Assembly (NCBI GenBank): GCA_946409645.1
Contig: CAMJXE010000007.1
Coordinates: 1-64,000 of the forward strand
Direction: 5' to 3'
DNA from: an uncultured Bacteroidales bacterium
GTDB lineage: Bacteria > Bacteroidota > Bacteroidia > Bacteroidales > WCHB1-69
DNA: 64,000 nucleotides
Program-made: the position numbers and the translations under genes
The notes under the pieces: generated by a model
Told to the model about the DNA's origin: nothing
Databases searched by the model: none
The model's input: the letters and a program-made list of their open reading frames with translations, nothing else
In this document: positions 60,704-64,000 of the stretch, piece by piece
How the letters are laid out: each line of letters opens with the position of its first letter
Position numbering within the stretch: the first letter of the stretch is position 1

Positions 60704-60774
60704 TGAGCTATGGTGTAATGGTAGCACTACAGATTTTGGTTCTGCCTGTGTAGGTTCGAGTCCTGCTAGCTCAA
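60704..60774 (+). tRNA. tRNA-Gln (TTG), CCA not encoded
   Basis: TGAGCTATGGTGTAATGGTAGCACTACAGATTTTGGTTCTGCCTGTGTAGGTTCGAGTCCTGCTAGCTCAA; anticodon loop TTTTGGT. Confidence 0.93.
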
Positions 60775-60780
60775 CAAGAA

Positions 60781-60811
60781 ACTCTCACCGATTTGGTGGG
60801 AGTTTTTTTTA
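60781..60811 (+). terminator. Intrinsic terminator after tRNA-Gln
   Basis: ACTCTCACCGATTTGGTGGGAGTTTTTTTT. Confidence 0.8.
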
Positions 60812-60856
60812 CGAAATTCGATTGAGTAATAGTATATATAATTAACATTTCAAAAA

Positions 60857-62098
60857 ATGGAAGAACAAATCAACCTTATCAGCACTTTTGCGGATTTCAA
60901 AGAATCAAAAAGTATTGATCGTGAAACGCTCATGCACATTCTGGAAGACGTTTTCGTGAGTGCGTTAAGTAAAAAATATGGTGCAGGTGCCGAATTCAAC
61001 GTCATTGTTAACGTTGACCGCGGCGACCTTGAAATCCAACACTCTCTGAAAGTAGTTGAAGACGACCAGGTTACGGACCCACAGAACCAAATTTCCCTGT
61101 CAGATGCCATCAAAATCGAGCCTGACTTTGAAGTGGGTGAAGAGGTGATCGAGCAGATTCAACTCTCTGATTTCCAACGTCGTGAGATTTTAGCTCTGCG
61201 TCAAAACCTCAGCAATAAAATCCTCGAATACGAAAAAGAGGTCATTTTCCGCAAATACGAACCTCGCAAGGGCGAACTGATTACCGGTGAGGTGAGCCAA
61301 GTGTGGAAAAAGGAGATTTTAGTGATCGACGACGACCGTGTTGAAATGGTGCTCCCAAAAACCGAACAGATTCCTTCCGACTACTACAAGAAAGGCGACA
61401 GCATCATGGCCGTCATCACTTCCGTGGACGTGGTCAACGGTTCCCCGCGCATCCTCCTCTCCCGCACCTCCCCGAAATTCCTGGAATGCCTGATGGAACG
61501 CGCCATCCCCGAAATCGAAGAGGGTGTTATTATCATCAAGGACATTGTGCGCGTGCCTGGTGAAAGAGCCAAAGTACTGGTGGAAACCTACGACGACCGC
61601 ATCGACCCGGTGGGCGCCTGCGTCGGCGTGAAAGGTAGCCGTATCCATGATACCGTGCGCGAACTTCGCAATGAAAACATCGATATCATCAATTATACCA
61701 ATAAGAAAGAGCTGTTGATTGCCCGCGCACTCAACCCCGCCAAAATCTCTTCCATCGAACTCGACGAGGAAAACAAGACCGCTAACGTCTATATGAAATC
61801 TGACCAAGTGTCTCTCGCTATTGGAAAAGGTGGTTATAACATCAAATTAGCCAGCAAGTTGTCAGGTTACGAAATCGATGTTTTCAGAGATGATATTAAA
61901 GAAGAATATGTGATTCCGTTGTCAGAATTCAACGATGTTTTCGACCAATGGGTCATTGACACATTCATCGGTATTGGTTGCGACACCGCAGAAAGCATTC
62001 TGCAATTGAGCCGCGAAGAGCTTATTCGCCGCACCGACCTCGAAGAGGAAACTGTGGACGCGATGATTGCCGCCGTCAAAGAAGAATTGGAGAAATAA
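60857..62098 (+). CDS. nusA: Transcription termination/antitermination protein NusA
   Basis: NLISTFADFKESKSIDRETLMHILEDVFVSALSKKYG...RVPGERAKVLVETYDDRIDPVGACVGVKGSRIHDTVRELRNENIDII. Confidence 0.97.
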   Translation: MEEQINLISTFADFKESKSIDRETLMHILEDVFVSALSKKYGAGAEFNVIVNVDRGDLEIQHSLKVVEDDQVTDPQNQISLSDAIKIEPDFEVGEEVIEQIQLSDFQRREILALRQNLSNKILEYEKEVIFRKYEPRKGELITGEVSQVWKKEILVIDDDRVEMVLPKTEQIPSDYYKKGDSIMAVITSVDVVNGSPRILLSRTSPKFLECLMERAIPEIEEGVIIIKDIVRVPGERAKVLVETYDDRIDPVGACVGVKGSRIHDTVRELRNENIDIINYTNKKELLIARALNPAKISSIELDEENKTANVYMKSDQVSLAIGKGGYNIKLASKLSGYEIDVFRDDIKEEYVIPLSEFNDVFDQWVIDTFIGIGCDTAESILQLSREELIRRTDLEEETVDAMIAAVKEELEK

Positions 62099-62151
62099 TA
62101 TAATTGTTAACGAGTTTATTTTTCAGATAATTAACAACAAACTTTTTCAAT

Positions 62152-64000
62152 ATGCCGGAAGAAAAAATAAAAAAGCCGCGTTTGGGACAGGCGGCAACAG
62201 AATTTAACGTGTCAATGGATCGAATTGTCGATGTCCTGAAAAAAAACGGACTTGAGATCAGTTCCCCGACTCTGAATTCGAAATTAACGGAGGAGATGTA
62301 TATTTGCCTGCAAAAAGAGCTGGCAAAGGACAAAATGGTGAAGGAGAAGTCTGACCAAATTCTTCCTTCCAAGAACAAGAAAGAAGATGCCAAATCCACC
62401 GCTATTACAAAAAACCACGAGGAAGATACTGACAATCACGTCATTATCCATTCCACTAATATTCCCACAATCGAAACCCCGACGACTGTTCTCCCGGGTG
62501 TGAAAGTATTGGACAAAATCGACTTGGACGCCCTCAAACCCTCCAAGTCTAAATCTTCGAAAAAAGAGGTTGAACCGACTTCTGAACCCAAACCTGAGGA
62601 AGAGGCCTCCCAGAAATCTCCGGCAAATCTCCAGGAGACCTCCGCTGCGGAAACAACTGAGACAACGGAACAGCCACAAGAGAATAGTGAGGATGCTGAA
62701 AAACCCGAACATATTGAAACGGTTACCCATATTACAGGACCCGAAATCATCGGCAAAATAGATCCTGAAGCTCTGAAAACCAAGAAAAAAACCTCTTCTA
62801 AGGAGAAAAAATCTCAAAAGAAGGAAAAACAACAGTCCAAACAAGCAAAAACAGCTCCAGAAACTCCTAAAAGAGAAGAACCCAAACAGGAAGAACCTAA
62901 AAAAGAAATTCCGCAACAGCCTACTCCTGAACATATTGAAACGGTTGTCAACACCATCAAGGGACCGACTATCCTCGGTACTATTGACTTGTCACGAATT
63001 CAAGGCAACAAAACCAACGGCAAAAAGGACGAACATCGCAACGCCGAAAATCAGGAGAAAAAGAAAAAGAAAAGGAAACGCGTCGCAAAACCTGTTAAAA
63101 CTTCCGCAAATCCTAACGTTAAGGAGGAGAAAAAGCAGAAACAAGAACCTGAAAAGGTTGAGATTTCCGCTGAAGATATCCATCGTCGTATCAAAGAGAC
63201 CAAAATGCGTCTCGAAAACAATACGAAGAAAACCTCTACCGCAGCAAAACGTAGAAAAGAGAAACGTCAACTTATCCACGAACGTATTGAGGAACAAGAA
63301 CTTCAGGCAATCGAGGATCAGAAGACCTTGCGGGTGACAGAGTTCATAACCGCCAATGAACTGGCCACTCTGATGAACGTGGATGTCACCAAGATTATCT
63401 CCACCTGCATGAGCATCGGCCTTTTCGTCTCCATCAACCAACGTTTGGATGCCGAAAACATCGCCATGCTGGCCGAAGAGTTCGGCTTCAAGGTGGAATT
63501 CATCGATGCGGAAGAGGAAGATAATATGCATAATACGGAAGATGCTGACAAAGAGGAAGATCTGCAACCGCGTCACCCGATTATCACGGTGATGGGCCAC
63601 GTTGACCATGGTAAAACTTCCCTGTTGGACTACATCCGCAAGACCAACGTCATTGCCGGTGAGGCCGGCGGTATCACCCAGCACATCGGTGCATACGAGG
63701 TGAGCCTGCCTGACGGACGTAAAATCACCTTCCTCGATACGCCCGGTCACGAAGCGTTCACCGCTATGCGTGCCCGCGGTGCCAAAATCACCGACTTGTG
63801 TATCATCGTAGTCGCTGCAGACGACGCCGTGATGCCGCAAACGGTCGAGGCTATCAACCACGCCCAGGCCGCCGGCGTCCCGATGGTGTTCGCCATCACG
63901 AAAATCGATAAACCCAACGCCAATCCCGACAAAATCCGTGAGGAATTAGCCAATATGAATATCCTCGTGGAGGAATGGGGCGGCAAGTATCAATGTCAGG
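62152..64000 (+). CDS. infB: Translation initiation factor IF-2 (partial, runs off right edge)
   Basis: [33 protein letters not shown]...[40 protein letters not shown]; missing from the ORF track because no stop lies inside the window. Confidence 0.97.
   Translation, partial: MPEEKIKKPRLGQAATEFNVSMDRIVDVLKKNGLEISSPTLNSKLTEEMYICLQKELAKDKMVKEKSDQILPSKNKKEDAKSTAITKNHEEDTDNHVIIHSTNIPTIETPTTVLPGVKVLDKIDLDALKPSKSKSSKKEVEPTSEPKPEEEASQKSPANLQETSAAETTETTEQPQENSEDAEKPEHIETVTHITGPEIIGKIDPEALKTKKKTSSKEKKSQKKEKQQSKQAKTAPETPKREEPKQEEPKKEIPQQPTPEHIETVVNTIKGPTILGTIDLSRIQGNKTNGKKDEHRNAENQEKKKKKRKRVAKPVKTSANPNVKEEKKQKQEPEKVEISAEDIHRRIKETKMRLENNTKKTSTAAKRRKEKRQLIHERIEEQELQAIEDQKTLRVTEFITANELATLMNVDVTKIISTCMSIGLFVSINQRLDAENIAMLAEEFGFKVEFIDAEEEDNMHNTEDADKEEDLQPRHPIITVMGHVDHGKTSLLDYIRKTNVIAGEAGGITQHIGAYEVSLPDGRKITFLDTPGHEAFTAMRARGAKITDLCIIVVAADDAVMPQTVEAINHAQAAGVPMVFAITKIDKPNANPDKIREELANMNILVEEWGGKYQCQ

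Noticed and set aside
62992-63861. 289-aa minus-strand ORF
   Set aside because: Antisense to infB, including its GTPase domain.

Overview
This looks like a ~64 kb chromosomal window from a Bacteroidota (Bacteroidales-like) genome. The evidence is TAnnTTTG-type promoters, T9SS C-terminal sorting domains, a PorV-like/TonB-receptor cluster, GSCFA and GH92. Housekeeping genes include ileS, nadC, a UvrD/PcrA helicase, greA, murF, anmK, guaA, cinA, xerD, nusA, infB (cut by the right edge) and two tRNAs (Arg-ACG, Gln-TTG). Accessory content includes a RhuM gene broken by an amber codon, an XRE regulator, two paralogous ParE-like toxin-antitoxin pairs, a Fic protein with an antitoxin-like N-terminus, tandem tonB genes, a peptidylarginine-deiminase-like T9SS cargo protein and a duplicated unknown gene with a 392-bp identical core. 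The strongest unexplained signals are: (1) a ~170-nt highly structured RNA candidate upstream of the XRE gene (complement 3660..3832), with several perfect stems, a 10-bp long-range pairing, a duplicated terminator arm and an intrinsic terminator, which the ORF track reads through as protein; (2) a ~110-nt structured sRNA candidate with its own promoter at 26896..27018 (possibly 6S-Flavo-like); (3) intergenic repeats with a strict 7-bp period but a different word at each site, two of them at the edges of the duplicated gene; (4) a CAAAGTGCAA repeat/hairpin cluster inside the fic gene. All comparisons were made by eye; no searches or folding were run.
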